64,000 nt of DNA from UBA5239 sp040391785 (GCA_040391785.1 JBEBXH010000014.1:25160-89159); one strand, 5' to 3'. Shown: positions 25,443 through 33,941, counted from the first letter of the stretch. Notes: a model not told the origin generated them from the letters alone. A program made the numbers and translations.

Positions 25443-28130
25443 ATGAAACATCTTCTGGTCGTTCTGCTGCTGTGCGGTGCCGGTTTGATTCGGGCCGAAA
25501 AACTTGAGGGATGGCAGGCCCGCGGCGGAAAAATCGAGAAATCGGTTGAACACTATAAATCCGGGACTCATTCGCTGCAGTGGATCCGCGAGCGGCCGGA
25601 CGCTGTTTTGACGCTGGAATTTCCGGCGGTGAAAATCGGTAAAATCAAGTCGGGAAGCCCGCATTTCGGGCTGTGGCTTTATAATCAGACGCCGGGGGCG
25701 GAGCGCTTGCAGGTGGAAGTTTTTTCCGCCAGAAAATCAGTGGCGAGATTCTGGTTCAGCCTCAATTTCAGCGGTTGGCGTCCGCTTGGTGCTGATTATC
25801 TGAAACTCGGAATTCCGGCCGGCACGGCGATCGACCGGATTGTGTTCACGGCTACCGGGCCGACCGGGACGCTGTGGCTGGACTCAGTGAAACCGCTATT
25901 TCATTCGGCCTCTGTTATTGCCGACGATCAGCAGCCGTGGGCGAGTGATTCCGCCCTGTTGCGCAAACCGGCGGCGGAGACAATTTATTCATCTCATGAT
26001 ATTCGATTGAATCGCCCTTATTTGCCGGAACCCATTTCCGCCGCGGATATCGGCGAAAAAAGCCGCGCCGATATCGGACAACTGGAAAAATTTTTTCTCA
26101 ATCAGGATCCCACTTTATGGAAGCTTGATTATTCGGATTACGATGGTTTGAAGGCGGAGTTCGAGGCGTTGAATGTCCGTGAAGAAAACGGCATTGTGAG
26201 CGGTCCGCCGGTGGAATTCAGCATCAAAGAAAGGATATTCCTGCCGGCGCCCGGAGCCATGAATTTCAAGCAAAAACTGATTCCGGTCATGCGCAAACTG
26301 GCCACCGCCGCACAGAAAGAAGATGCTGCGAAACGCCGCGATGCGGAGCAGATGTTTGTGATTTTGTGCCGCTACCTGCTGGATCAGGGGTATCAGGAGG
26401 GAAACAACAACATGGGGTGGCCCGGGCCCGGGTATGACTGGAAAAAATTTCCCGGCGCGGTAATCGCCATGCGTGGAGTACTGCAGGAGGCCGGACTGCT
26501 TGAACCGATGGCAAAGGGCATCGCCCATTTTTGTGGCGGACGGCAGATGTTGAGCGAGAAAATAGAGGTGTCAGTCGATGATTATTACAATTATTCCAGC
26601 AACCTGGCTGCGCTGATTCTGATTCTGCCCGATCAGGCGGAGTGTTATCAGCGTTTGCGGGCCTTGAAGCGTTTCTATGACCTATCGATTCAGAACGATT
26701 TACCGTTTGCTCCTGACGGCACGATTCACCATCACTGGGGGCACCATCTGGCCTACGGCAGCTATACCATTCCGCCCCTGATCAAGCAACAATTGCTGCC
26801 GCTGAAGAATACTGAATTCGCCATTGCTCCCGAAAGCGTCCGGAAGCTGCAGAACTATGCCCGCGCGCTCAATTTTCAGGTTATGAACGGCAAGCTGGCG
26901 CCGAATCTGGTCATGCGCAGCGGCGTGCCGATGGAAATCAATATCGATGAATTGCTGCAGTCAGTAGCGGCACTGGACGATTCCGCGCCCGAATCGGCAG
27001 CGCCGTCCGGCCACTTGACCCTGAACACTGCGGCCATTGCCATCCAGCGGCGCGACGACTGGCAGGCTGCCGCCGCTGCTATGAACAATAGGTTTCGGGG
27101 GTTGGAAATTTACGGCTGGCTGGAGAACAACAACTATGGGCGCTATGCCCGCAATGGCACATTATTCTTGACCATAGACCGCGAAAACGGCTGGCGCTCC
27201 GAGGGGTGGGATCATAACTTCTGGCCGGGCGGCACGAACCCGGTTTTCGAACCGGCGGAACTCTTCGAAGGATACCGCAATTATCATTCACAAAATCCGC
27301 TGGCCGGCGGCGTCACGCTCGACGCGGATGGCATTTGGGGTGTCGACTTCAATTTCATGGATGTGAAATTCAAAAAATCGATGTTCTTCTTTGACAACCG
27401 GATCACGGTCATCACCACGGATATCACTCCGCTTAAAAGTGCGGCGGGGCGGGAAGTTGTGACCACGCTTTTCCAGCAGGTGGTCCGGCCGGACGGCGTC
27501 GCGCCACTGGTGAACGGTCGGGAGGTTGCCGCTGCCGAACTCGACGGCAAGGCTGCGGCCCTGCTGCGGGACAACCTCGGAAACAGTTATTATATTTATC
27601 CCGGCGCCCCCCTGAAATACCGGCGCACCATACAGGAGTGGACCTACTTTTTCAGCCGTTATTTAAAAGATCCAAAGGATAACCCCGCCATCAATATCCG
27701 CAATAAACAGTTTCGCGAAAAACCGCTGTCGGCCAATGCCAAATATTACAAACCGACTTCCGCCGAATACGATCTGGCCTATTTCGAACACGGCAAGGAC
27801 CCCGATGGCGCGGCCTGCGCCTATACTGTGCTGGTGAACGAATCTCTGGAAGCCCTGAACCATCCGCCCGCACAAATCCTGCAACAAAATGCCGATGCCC
27901 ACGTGGTTTATGACGCCATTACCAAAACCACCGGCTACGTGGTATTCAACCCCGCAAACGAGCTGCCCGGCCCACTGAAGCGGATCGATGGTCCCGCCTT
28001 CATCATGATCCGGGAGCAGGACGATGATTTCCGGATTGCCCTGGCGTCGGACCATCTGCCCCGCGAGTACAAACTGGAACTCCGCAACGGGAAAACCGTC
28101 AAATATCCGCCGGAGAACCAGGCTGATTGA
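25443..28130 (+). CDS. Polysaccharide lyase family 8 (chondroitin/hyaluronan lyase-like)
   Basis: 895 aa with a signal peptide (KHLLVVLLLCGAGLIRA). Residues about 20-155 form a carbohydrate-binding-like beta domain (WQARGGKIEKS, GTLWLDSVKP). The alpha/alpha toroid follows (NNNMGWPGPGYDW), with DGTIHHHWGHHLAYGSY at about 424-440 supplying the catalytic His and Tyr. The super-beta-sandwich has NNNYGRYARNGTLFL (catalytic Arg near 566) and GWDHNFWPGGTN. These are the PL8/chondroitinase ABC hallmarks. It should cleave acidic glycosaminoglycans such as chondroitin sulfate or hyaluronan by beta-elimination, outside the cytoplasm. No sulfatase or unsaturated glucuronyl hydrolase is nearby. Control by the GntR repressor is likely. 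Confidence 0.85.
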   Translation: MKHLLVVLLLCGAGLIRAEKLEGWQARGGKIEKSVEHYKSGTHSLQWIRERPDAVLTLEFPAVKIGKIKSGSPHFGLWLYNQTPGAERLQVEVFSARKSVARFWFSLNFSGWRPLGADYLKLGIPAGTAIDRIVFTATGPTGTLWLDSVKPLFHSASVIADDQQPWASDSALLRKPAAETIYSSHDIRLNRPYLPEPISAADIGEKSRADIGQLEKFFLNQDPTLWKLDYSDYDGLKAEFEALNVREENGIVSGPPVEFSIKERIFLPAPGAMNFKQKLIPVMRKLATAAQKEDAAKRRDAEQMFVILCRYLLDQGYQEGNNNMGWPGPGYDWKKFPGAVIAMRGVLQEAGLLEPMAKGIAHFCGGRQMLSEKIEVSVDDYYNYSSNLAALILILPDQAECYQRLRALKRFYDLSIQNDLPFAPDGTIHHHWGHHLAYGSYTIPPLIKQQLLPLKNTEFAIAPESVRKLQNYARALNFQVMNGKLAPNLVMRSGVPMEINIDELLQSVAALDDSAPESAAPSGHLTLNTAAIAIQRRDDWQAAAAAMNNRFRGLEIYGWLENNNYGRYARNGTLFLTIDRENGWRSEGWDHNFWPGGTNPVFEPAELFEGYRNYHSQNPLAGGVTLDADGIWGVDFNFMDVKFKKSMFFFDNRITVITTDITPLKSAAGREVVTTLFQQVVRPDGVAPLVNGREVAAAELDGKAAALLRDNLGNSYYIYPGAPLKYRRTIQEWTYFFSRYLKDPKDNPAINIRNKQFREKPLSANAKYYKPTSAEYDLAYFEHGKDPDGAACAYTVLVNESLEALNHPPAQILQQNADAHVVYDAITKTTGYVVFNPANELPGPLKRIDGPAFIMIREQDDDFRIALASDHLPREYKLELRNGKTVKYPPENQAD

Positions 28131-28214
28131 TCCAGGAAATAAAATTCACGGTTTTTTGTTTTTCCATTTGCTTTTATAATTTACGTGAGTAGATTATAGT
28201 AAAATGGAGACGAT

Positions 28215-28592
28215 ATGGAGCCGTTGATTATATCCAACAGTGAACTGGTGATCATGAAGGAGTTGTGGCGGGAAGCACCGTTGACGACGCCGGAATTGAC
28301 GGCTCGGGTCCGGCAGGTTTGCGACTGGGATGAAAGCACTGTAAAAACCCTGCTGTCGCGGATGGTCGACAAGGGGATGATCCGGCAAGATGGCCGTAAG
28401 CGTTTTTATCGCTATTCGCCATTGGTCAGCCGTGAGCATTACCGCGAAGCCGCCGGCGAGCGGCTGGCCGAACAGGCTTTTGACAGCAACCATGCGGAAC
28501 TGGTTAGTTTTTTCGTCAAAAAAAGTAAGCTCACCCCGGATGATATCAGCGAGTTGAAGAAACTGCTGGAGGAGCTGGAAAATCATGCTTGA
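28215..28592 (+). CDS. BlaI/MecI/CopY-family repressor
   Basis: 125 aa. The winged helix ISNSELVIMKELWREAPLTT ... WDESTVKTLLSRMVDKGMI and the C-terminal dimerisation region VSFFVKKSKLTPDDISELKK with LLEELE are typical. It overlaps the M56 peptidase gene by 8 bp, the usual BlaI-BlaR1 arrangement. The peptidase would inactivate the repressor on signal. Upstream, a TATAAT-N12-ATTATA inverted repeat (within about 28175-28205) may be its operator, but it does not match the known TACA/TGTA BlaI box. Confidence 0.9.
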   Translation: MEPLIISNSELVIMKELWREAPLTTPELTARVRQVCDWDESTVKTLLSRMVDKGMIRQDGRKRFYRYSPLVSREHYREAAGERLAEQAFDSNHAELVSFFVKKSKLTPDDISELKKLLEELENHA

Positions 28593-30060
28593 ACTCGGAA
28601 TGTATTTTGTCAGTTCGTTCCTGCGGGGTATTGTACTGCTCGGGTTGCTTCTCGTTATTGAGAAAATATTTCATATCCGGTTGACTGCGCCAAAAACCGG
28701 TCTTTGGTGGTTGGCATTGTTGCTGATTGTATTGGTACCGGTGCGGTTCAATACTGTGCAAGTGGCTCCGCAGATTACGGTCTCGCAAAAAACAGTGCAG
28801 ACCCCGGCCGAGACGTATATCGCTGAAAAGACGAATACGCCGCCGCGTGTGGTGAAAAAGCGGGTTTCGGTCTATAAGTTTTCAGCAATGGGTGCGTTGA
28901 TCGTTCTTGTGGTCGGGCTGGTGAAAAGTATCGCCAGGCTCCGAAAGCTGCGGCGCTGGCGCCGGAAAATCCGGAACTACGCTTTGATCGTTGAACCGCG
29001 CATATTGGAATTGTGGAACAAGGCCCGCGCCTTGACCGGTCAGAACGCAGAGCTGCGTGACGGCAGTGCGCCGATGTCGTGCGGAGCGTTTCATCCATGC
29101 GTTCTTTTTCCGCTCAAAATGCAGGGACGTTTGAGTGACGGCGAGATCACTATGCTGTTGGTTCACGAACTGGAACATATCCGGCGGCGCGATTCGTTGT
29201 GGATCATGATTCTGTACCTTGGCGGAGCGTGGTTCTGGTTTAATCCGTTCTACAAGTTCTGCTGGAAACGCCTGTGCCAAAGCCGCGAAAGCGATTGTGA
29301 CTCTCGGACGTTAAAATATTTCGACGGAAAATGTGGGGAGTACGCCGGGTTGATCCTCAAATTCGCCCTGTGGCACGAGCAGCCGCCCGCTCCGGCAGGG
29401 GCCTGTTTAAGCCGAAATGCCCGCGAAATCAAACAACGCATAACGGAGATCACCATGAAGCCAAAACAAAAACTCGCAATCACCATACTGACGCTGATCA
29501 TTCTCGGCGGACTGCTGATTCCCGGCTGTATCAAGCCACAGCCAAAAACATACGTTTACGACCCGGAAAAATACATCGTCGAAACCAGTTTTCTGGATGA
29601 ATATCCCGGTTACGTCGAAGTAATGGTCAACCGATATGTGGATAAGGAAAAAGGCGAACTACTGCTTACCCATTTCAAGATGGCTGAAACGCTGAAAGAA
29701 GAATCGGTTATTATTTCCCCTAAAATGTTGGTATCCCAAAATCAAACGGGTACGATACAAATGATACACCGATTCGAACCAGTAGATAAATTTACGGTAA
29801 CTTGTCCCTCCCGCTACTTTGGCGATGTAATATTAGATTCATTCGGCGCTATTGTAAAAGCAGAAGGTTATTTCACTTCTGAAAATACTGCATCAATAAA
29901 ATTCCTGGCCATCATCCGGACTCCTACTTATTGGATGCACCCCGAACAAGGAGATCCCGGATACGGTTGCCAAAATTTCCTCTTTGCCATAGAACGCGAA
30001 CTCACCGACATCAAGCTCGGCGAGCCGGTTCGTATCCCGATGAAGAAAGAAGCGCAGTAA
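28585..30060 (+). CDS. M56-family (BlaR1-like) membrane metallopeptidase
   Basis: 491 aa. Membrane segments lie near residues 8-27, 35-52 and 95-113. The zinc site VHELEHIRRRDSLW (His194, Glu195, His198) is followed by another hydrophobic segment and CQSRESDCDSRTLK, which carries the third-ligand Glu region. After about residue 290 there is a further hydrophobic segment (KLAITILTLIILGGLLIPGC) and about 165 residues of unrecognised outer domain. The penicillin-binding sensor domain of true BlaR1 (with its STxK motif) is absent, so the signal is not expected to be a beta-lactam. No beta-lactamase gene is adjacent. Confidence 0.82.
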   Translation: MLELGMYFVSSFLRGIVLLGLLLVIEKIFHIRLTAPKTGLWWLALLLIVLVPVRFNTVQVAPQITVSQKTVQTPAETYIAEKTNTPPRVVKKRVSVYKFSAMGALIVLVVGLVKSIARLRKLRRWRRKIRNYALIVEPRILELWNKARALTGQNAELRDGSAPMSCGAFHPCVLFPLKMQGRLSDGEITMLLVHELEHIRRRDSLWIMILYLGGAWFWFNPFYKFCWKRLCQSRESDCDSRTLKYFDGKCGEYAGLILKFALWHEQPPAPAGACLSRNAREIKQRITEITMKPKQKLAITILTLIILGGLLIPGCIKPQPKTYVYDPEKYIVETSFLDEYPGYVEVMVNRYVDKEKGELLLTHFKMAETLKEESVIISPKMLVSQNQTGTIQMIHRFEPVDKFTVTCPSRYFGDVILDSFGAIVKAEGYFTSENTASIKFLAIIRTPTYWMHPEQGDPGYGCQNFLFAIERELTDIKLGEPVRIPMKKEAQ

Positions 30061-30069
30061 CTCATTTTC

Positions 30070-30097
30070 TTGACATTTCCGAAAAACAGATTATATT
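30070..30097 (+). promoter_or_regulatory. Predicted sigma-70 promoter with no adjacent ORF
   Basis: TTGACA (30070-30075), 16-bp spacer, TATATT (30092-30097). The expected start is near 30104, immediately before the perfect hairpin at 30105. No coding sequence follows for 300 bp. Confidence 0.6.
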
Positions 30098-30104
30098 ACA
30101 GCAT

Positions 30105-30142
30105 CTCTTGTCGGTCGAAGAACCATATTCGACCGACAAGAG
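30105..30142. repeat. Perfect 15-bp inverted repeat (hairpin)
   Basis: CTCTTGTCGGTCGAA (30105-30119) pairs fully with TTCGACCGACAAGAG (30128-30142), loop 8 bp. It lacks a following T-run, so it is not a standard terminator. It could be a small-RNA 5' stem, an operator, or part of the adjacent iterated element, whose TCGG/CCGA core it shares. Confidence 0.85.
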
Positions 30143-30165
30143 CATTTTCTAAGGCAAGGTTTTTC

Positions 30166-30294
30166 TCGGACGGGTCGGACAAGTCGGACGGGTCGGACAT
30201 CAAGATTGAAGAGAGAATCAATACTTTTCCATGAATCGCGAAATATGGGGGTGGATTTTTGTCCGACCTGTCCGCCCCGTCCGACCTGTCCGAC
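30166..30294. repeat. Iterated-array pair A (9-bp period, inverted)
   Basis: Left array: TCGGAC begins at 30166, 30175, 30184 and 30193. Right array: GTCCG begins at 30261, 30270, 30279 and 30288. Each has four units at exactly 9 bp, and the two arrays are reverse complements with few mismatches. A 62-bp AT-richer core lies between them (30199-30260). I see no gene inside. Confidence 0.9.
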
Positions 30295-30348
30295 AGAATT
30301 TCTCATGCCCCTGCGAAAGCATTTGCGCAAAAATCTTGATATGGGGTC

Positions 30349-30394
30349 TTGACATATCCGGTTTCAGCAGTAAATTAATATTGTAACCGTTTAC
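30349..30394 (+). promoter_or_regulatory. Promoter and LacI-type operator of the amino-sugar operon
   Basis: TTGACA (30349-30354), 16-bp spacer, TAAATT (30371-30376). GTAACCGTTTAC (30383-30394), a LacI-family palindrome centred on CG, covers the expected start point. Autoregulation by the LacI protein encoded next is likely. Confidence 0.7.
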
Positions 30395-30413
30395 GCTAAA
30401 ACAGGAATTTCTT

Positions 30414-31406
30414 ATGTTTGAGCCACACCGACGAATCACGATCACCGAATTTGCGGAGATTCTGGGAACTTCGACTGCCACGGTCTCGCGGGCGTTCAGC
30501 GACAAGGGACGCATCAGTAGCAAGACCCGTCAGCGCATTCTGCAGAAGGCCGCCGAGCTAGGCTATCGCCCGAATATCCATGCCCGCAACCTCACCGCCC
30601 GCCATAGCGACACGGTGGCGCTGTTTTACCCGGAGTTGCGTGGCGAGGAACCCGATTATTTTCTTTCGGAAATCATGCTCGGGATCAACCGCAATTTGAT
30701 CCCACTCAAGAAAACACTGCAGATCCATCCGTTTGAACGTAATGCGGTGCCGGATGAAATGGGTCGTTACATCGATTTGCTGCTGAACGGCAGTTTTGCG
30801 GGGATCATCGTCCTCGGCGAGACCATGGGGTCCAAAACGCTGGTGAACGTGGCGCGGCACAACGGCATCCCGTGCATCGGGATCGGCCCCGCGCCCGCGC
30901 CGGAAACCAATTCGCTGTGGTTCGACAACGACGCTGGGGCTTTCCTGGCCGGCAAATATTTCCGCGACACCGGACGCAAATACCCCGTCTACATCGCCGG
31001 GTTTACCGACGTGACCAAGGAAAACGGCTTCCGCCGGGGCTTCGGCGGCAAAATCAATATTCTGGAGGGCGGCCACAGTTTCCGCCACGGTTCGCTGGCC
31101 TATGAGCGTCTGATGAAGGAGTTTCCGAATACCGACAGCGTGCTTTGTGCCAACGACGTGCTGGCGATCGGCTTCATGAAGGCCGCGCTGAACGACGGGA
31201 AAAAGATCCCGGGCGAGCTTGCGGTGATCGGGTTCGATGATATCCACCCGGCGCGTTATGTGAACCCCGCGCTGTCGTCGGTGACGCTGAACTTGTACGA
31301 CCTCGGCGTGAAATCGGTCCAGATGCTGGGCCAGCTGCTTTTCGGTGAAAAGGAAGTGCCGTCGGAAAGCCTCGAATGTGATCTGATCTTAAGACAATCA
31401 AGTTAA
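30414..31406 (+). CDS. LacI-family regulator of the amino-sugar operon
   Basis: 330 aa. The helix-turn-helix is ITITEFAEILGTSTATVSRA with hinge ELGYRPNIHARNL, followed by the sensor domain (TVALFYPELRGEEP, IPCIGIGPAPAPETNSLWFD, SVLCANDVLAIGF, AVIGFDDIHPARYVNP). It heads the operon for the nucleotidyltransferase, kinase, epimerase and deaminase (gap to the next gene 10 bp). A likely inducer is an N-acetylhexosamine or its phosphate, inferred only from these neighbours. Confidence 0.92.
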   Translation: MFEPHRRITITEFAEILGTSTATVSRAFSDKGRISSKTRQRILQKAAELGYRPNIHARNLTARHSDTVALFYPELRGEEPDYFLSEIMLGINRNLIPLKKTLQIHPFERNAVPDEMGRYIDLLLNGSFAGIIVLGETMGSKTLVNVARHNGIPCIGIGPAPAPETNSLWFDNDAGAFLAGKYFRDTGRKYPVYIAGFTDVTKENGFRRGFGGKINILEGGHSFRHGSLAYERLMKEFPNTDSVLCANDVLAIGFMKAALNDGKKIPGELAVIGFDDIHPARYVNPALSSVTLNLYDLGVKSVQMLGQLLFGEKEVPSESLECDLILRQSS

Positions 31407-31416
31407 AGGAATTTAT

Positions 31417-32325
31417 ATGAAACCTACATTATTGGTATTGGCGGCCGGCATGGGCAGTCGCTACGGCGGGCTCAAACAGCTGGACCAGGTCGGGCCGAAC
31501 GGCGAAACCATCATCGATTATTCGGTGTTCGACGCGATTCGCGCGGGCTTCGGCAAGGTGGTGTTCGTCATCCGTCATGAATTCGAAGACGAGTTCAAGG
31601 CGAAAGTCGGCAGCCGTTACGAGGGCAAAATCGAAGTGGCGTACGCGTTTCAGGATCTGAACGACCTGCCGGCGGGATTTTCCGTGCCGGAGGGGCGCGT
31701 CAAGCCGTGGGGCACCGGCCACGCGGTGCGCGCCGCCCGCGACATCATCAAAGAACCCTTTGCCATGATCAACGGCGATGACCTTTATGGCCGCAACGGC
31801 TATCGGCTTCTCGGCGATTATCTTTCCACTGTGAAGGACGGCGCCAGGGCTTCGTACGCCATCTGCGGTTTCCTGCTGCGCAACTGCCTGTCGGAAAACG
31901 GCACCGTGTCGCGCGGCATCTGCGAAGTTAATGCCGACGGCAACCTCGCTTCGGTGGTCGAAAATACCAAAATCGAGCGCAATGCCGAGGGCAATATCAT
32001 CAGCCACATGGAAGATGGTTCCAGTGTCAAGCTGACCGGCGGCGAAGTCACTTCGCTGAATTTGTGGGGCTTCACGCCGTCGCTGTTCGGGAATCTGGAA
32101 GAACTTTTCATCACGTTCCTGAAGGAGCATGGGCAGAAGGAAAAATCCGAGTTTTATATCCCGTTCGTCGTCGACGCGCTGATCAAATCCGGCAAGGCGG
32201 ACGTCAAGGTCATGACCAGCCCCGACACCTGGATGGGCATCACCTATCGCGAAGACAAGGAAGAACTGATGAACAACATCGGCAAACTGATCGCCGCCGA
32301 TGTTTATCCGCAAAAATTATTCTGA
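31417..32325 (+). CDS. Sugar-1-phosphate nucleotidyltransferase
   Basis: 302 aa. LLVLAAGMGSRYGGLKQLDQ is the nucleotide-binding signature of the NTP_transferase family, with PWGTGHAVRAARD and AMINGDDLYG (metal-binding Asp) following. It forms an NDP-sugar from a sugar-1-phosphate and NTP. With the hexosamine 1-kinase gene directly downstream, the likely product is UDP-GlcNAc or UDP-GalNAc (inference). It resembles the uncharacterised nucleotidyltransferases found beside NahK in other genomes more than GalU or GlmU, and has no left-handed beta-helix domain. Confidence 0.83.
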   Translation: MKPTLLVLAAGMGSRYGGLKQLDQVGPNGETIIDYSVFDAIRAGFGKVVFVIRHEFEDEFKAKVGSRYEGKIEVAYAFQDLNDLPAGFSVPEGRVKPWGTGHAVRAARDIIKEPFAMINGDDLYGRNGYRLLGDYLSTVKDGARASYAICGFLLRNCLSENGTVSRGICEVNADGNLASVVENTKIERNAEGNIISHMEDGSSVKLTGGEVTSLNLWGFTPSLFGNLEELFITFLKEHGQKEKSEFYIPFVVDALIKSGKADVKVMTSPDTWMGITYREDKEELMNNIGKLIAADVYPQKLF

Positions 32326-32341
32326 AAAGGACCTGCATCAA

Positions 32342-33433
32342 ATGGCTCACGATATTGCTAAAATTTACGAAAAATTCGCCATTTACGGCGATTTCATCAG
32401 CGCCGCTCCCTACGGTTCGGGACACATCAACGACACGTTCAAAGTGGTGGTGAACCAGGCCGGAACCACGGTCAACTACATTTTCCAGCGCATCAATACC
32501 AACATTTTCAAAGAACCGGTCGGGCTCATGGACAACATCCTGCGCGTGACCAGCCACATGGGGCAGAAACTGCACGGTCAGGAGGACGCCTCGCGCCGCT
32601 CGCTGTGCATCGTCCCGGCCATGGATCTGAAACCGTATGTGCTGGATGAAAACGGCAATTACTGGCGCGGCTACCTCTTTATCGAAAAGGCGCAGACCTA
32701 TGACGTGATCAAGAACGCGGAACAGGCGTTTGAAGTGGCGCGTTCGTTCGGCAATTTCCAGAAGGAACTGGTGGATATCCCCGGCGGACGGCTGTTCGAA
32801 ACCATCCCGAATTTCCACAACACGCCGAAGCGCCTCGAAGCGCTCGAAGCCGCGATCAAAGCGGACGTCAAGGGTCGTGCCAAGGAAGTCGCCGCCGAGA
32901 TCGATTTCGTGCTGAGCCGCCGCGGCGAAGTCTCGAAGCTGATCGACCTGAACGCCGCCGGCGCGATCCCCGAGCGCATCACCCACAACGACACCAAGCT
33001 CAATAACGTGATGATCGACGACGCCACCGGTAAGGGCATCTGCGTGATCGACCTCGACACCATCATGCCCGGCCTCGTTCATTACGACTTCGGCGACATG
33101 GTTCGCACCAGCACCAGCCCGAGCATGGAAGACGAAAAGGACCTCTCCAAAGTCTATATGCAGTTCAACATGTTCGAAGCGCTGCTGCGCGGTTATCTGG
33201 AATCGGCGGGCGATTTCCTGAACCCGGTCGAACGCGAAAACCTGCCGTTCAGCGGCAAGCTGATTACGCTCGAAATCGGCATCCGCTTCCTGACCGACTA
33301 CCTCTCCGGCGACGTCTACTTCAAGATTCACCGCCCGGAACACAACCTCGACCGCTGCCGTACCCAATTCAAGCTGGTAGCCTCGATCGAAGAACAAATG
33401 CCGCAGATGATGAAACTTTTAAATAGCATTTAA
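32342..33433 (+). CDS. nahK: N-acetylhexosamine 1-kinase-like phosphotransferase
   Basis: 363 aa from the ATG at 32342, chosen because AAAAGGAC lies 8-9 bp upstream; the frame is open to 32300 but that overlaps the previous gene. GSGHINDTFKVVVNQ is the nucleotide loop, ITHNDTKLNNVMID (about 212-225) the catalytic loop of the aminoglycoside-phosphotransferase fold, and VIDLDTIMPGLVHYDFGD the metal-binding segment. These match NahK (LnpB), which phosphorylates GlcNAc or GalNAc at C1 in the lacto-N-biose/galacto-N-biose pathway. The matching GH112 phosphorylase is not in this window. Confidence 0.85.
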   Translation: MAHDIAKIYEKFAIYGDFISAAPYGSGHINDTFKVVVNQAGTTVNYIFQRINTNIFKEPVGLMDNILRVTSHMGQKLHGQEDASRRSLCIVPAMDLKPYVLDENGNYWRGYLFIEKAQTYDVIKNAEQAFEVARSFGNFQKELVDIPGGRLFETIPNFHNTPKRLEALEAAIKADVKGRAKEVAAEIDFVLSRRGEVSKLIDLNAAGAIPERITHNDTKLNNVMIDDATGKGICVIDLDTIMPGLVHYDFGDMVRTSTSPSMEDEKDLSKVYMQFNMFEALLRGYLESAGDFLNPVERENLPFSGKLITLEIGIRFLTDYLSGDVYFKIHRPEHNLDRCRTQFKLVASIEEQMPQMMKLLNSI

Positions 33434-33436
33434 AAG

Positions 33437-33468
33437 AATTGAAAATTGAAAGTGGAAAATTGAAAATT
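33437..33468 (+). repeat. Left heptamer array and inverted repeat of the four-helix cassette
   Basis: TTGAAAA-type units begin at 33439, 33446, 33453 and 33460 (exact 7-bp period, four units). The first 25 bp (33437-33461) are a perfect reverse complement of 33869-33893. It starts 3 bp after the kinase stop codon. Confidence 0.9.
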
Positions 33469-33837
33469 ATGGGAAATGAGAATACAGTAGAGACCAAGAG
33501 TTTTGAATTTGCCATAAGAATTGTTAAGCTTTACAAGTATTTATGCGATAATCAAAAGGAGTTCGTTTTATCAAAACAACTTTTGCGTAGTGGCACAAGC
33601 ATCGGAGCCAATATTGCTGAAGCACAGCAAGGTCAAAGCAAGCGGGATTTTGTGATGAAAATGAATATCTCGTTAAAAGAGGCCAGTGAAACGAAATATT
33701 GGTTGAGATTACTTCATGCAACTGATTACTTAAATGACAAGGAATTTAACTCTATTCACAAGAATTGTGTGGAATTGGAAAAATTATTGACCGCGATCGT
33801 TAAAACAACCGGAGATAGATTGGAAATCGGGAATTGA
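33469..33837 (+). CDS. Four-helix-bundle protein (23S rRNA intervening-sequence type)
   Basis: 122 aa from ATG 33469 (MGNENTVETKSFEFAIRIVK). LSKQLLRSGTSIGANIAEAQ is the signature of this family, followed by KRDFVMKMNISLKEASETKYWLRLL. Some relatives are encoded in intervening sequences of 23S rRNA genes; others are free-standing with no known function. The gene is AT-rich compared with its neighbours, and sits between inverted heptamer arrays in the middle of an amino-sugar operon, so it looks inserted as a cassette. No ribosome site is clear; the start lies right behind the array. Confidence 0.88.
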   Translation: MGNENTVETKSFEFAIRIVKLYKYLCDNQKEFVLSKQLLRSGTSIGANIAEAQQGQSKRDFVMKMNISLKEASETKYWLRLLHATDYLNDKEFNSIHKNCVELEKLLTAIVKTTGDRLEIGN

Positions 33838-33868
33838 AAGAGGGTCAAAGGGATTCTTCCCTTTCCAA

Positions 33869-33900
33869 AATTTTCCACTTTCAATTTTCAATTTTCAATT
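33869..33900 (-). repeat. Right heptamer array and inverted repeat of the four-helix cassette
   Basis: Units begin at 33871, 33878, 33885 and 33892 (TTTTCCA, CTTTCAA, TTTTCAA, TTTTCAA; exact 7-bp period). 33869-33893 is the perfect 25-bp inverted partner of 33437-33461. Confidence 0.9.
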
Positions 33901-33941
33901 AAAAAACCAGCATATAGCATTAAACTAAGGAGCTTAAAAGG

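Noticed and set aside
28175..28205. TATAAT-N12-ATTATA inverted repeat as a BlaI operator
   Set aside because: It does not fit the TACA/TGTA pattern of known BlaI/MecI boxes and is AT-rich enough to be chance; kept only as a remark in the blaI entry.
30166..30294. Iterated array considered as a CRISPR
   Set aside because: Units are 9 bp with no 25-40 bp spacers, and no cas genes are in the window.
33469..33837. Possibility that a 23S rRNA gene surrounds the intervening-sequence-type protein
   Set aside because: Flanks are nahK and an epimerase gene; no rRNA sequence is recognisable.
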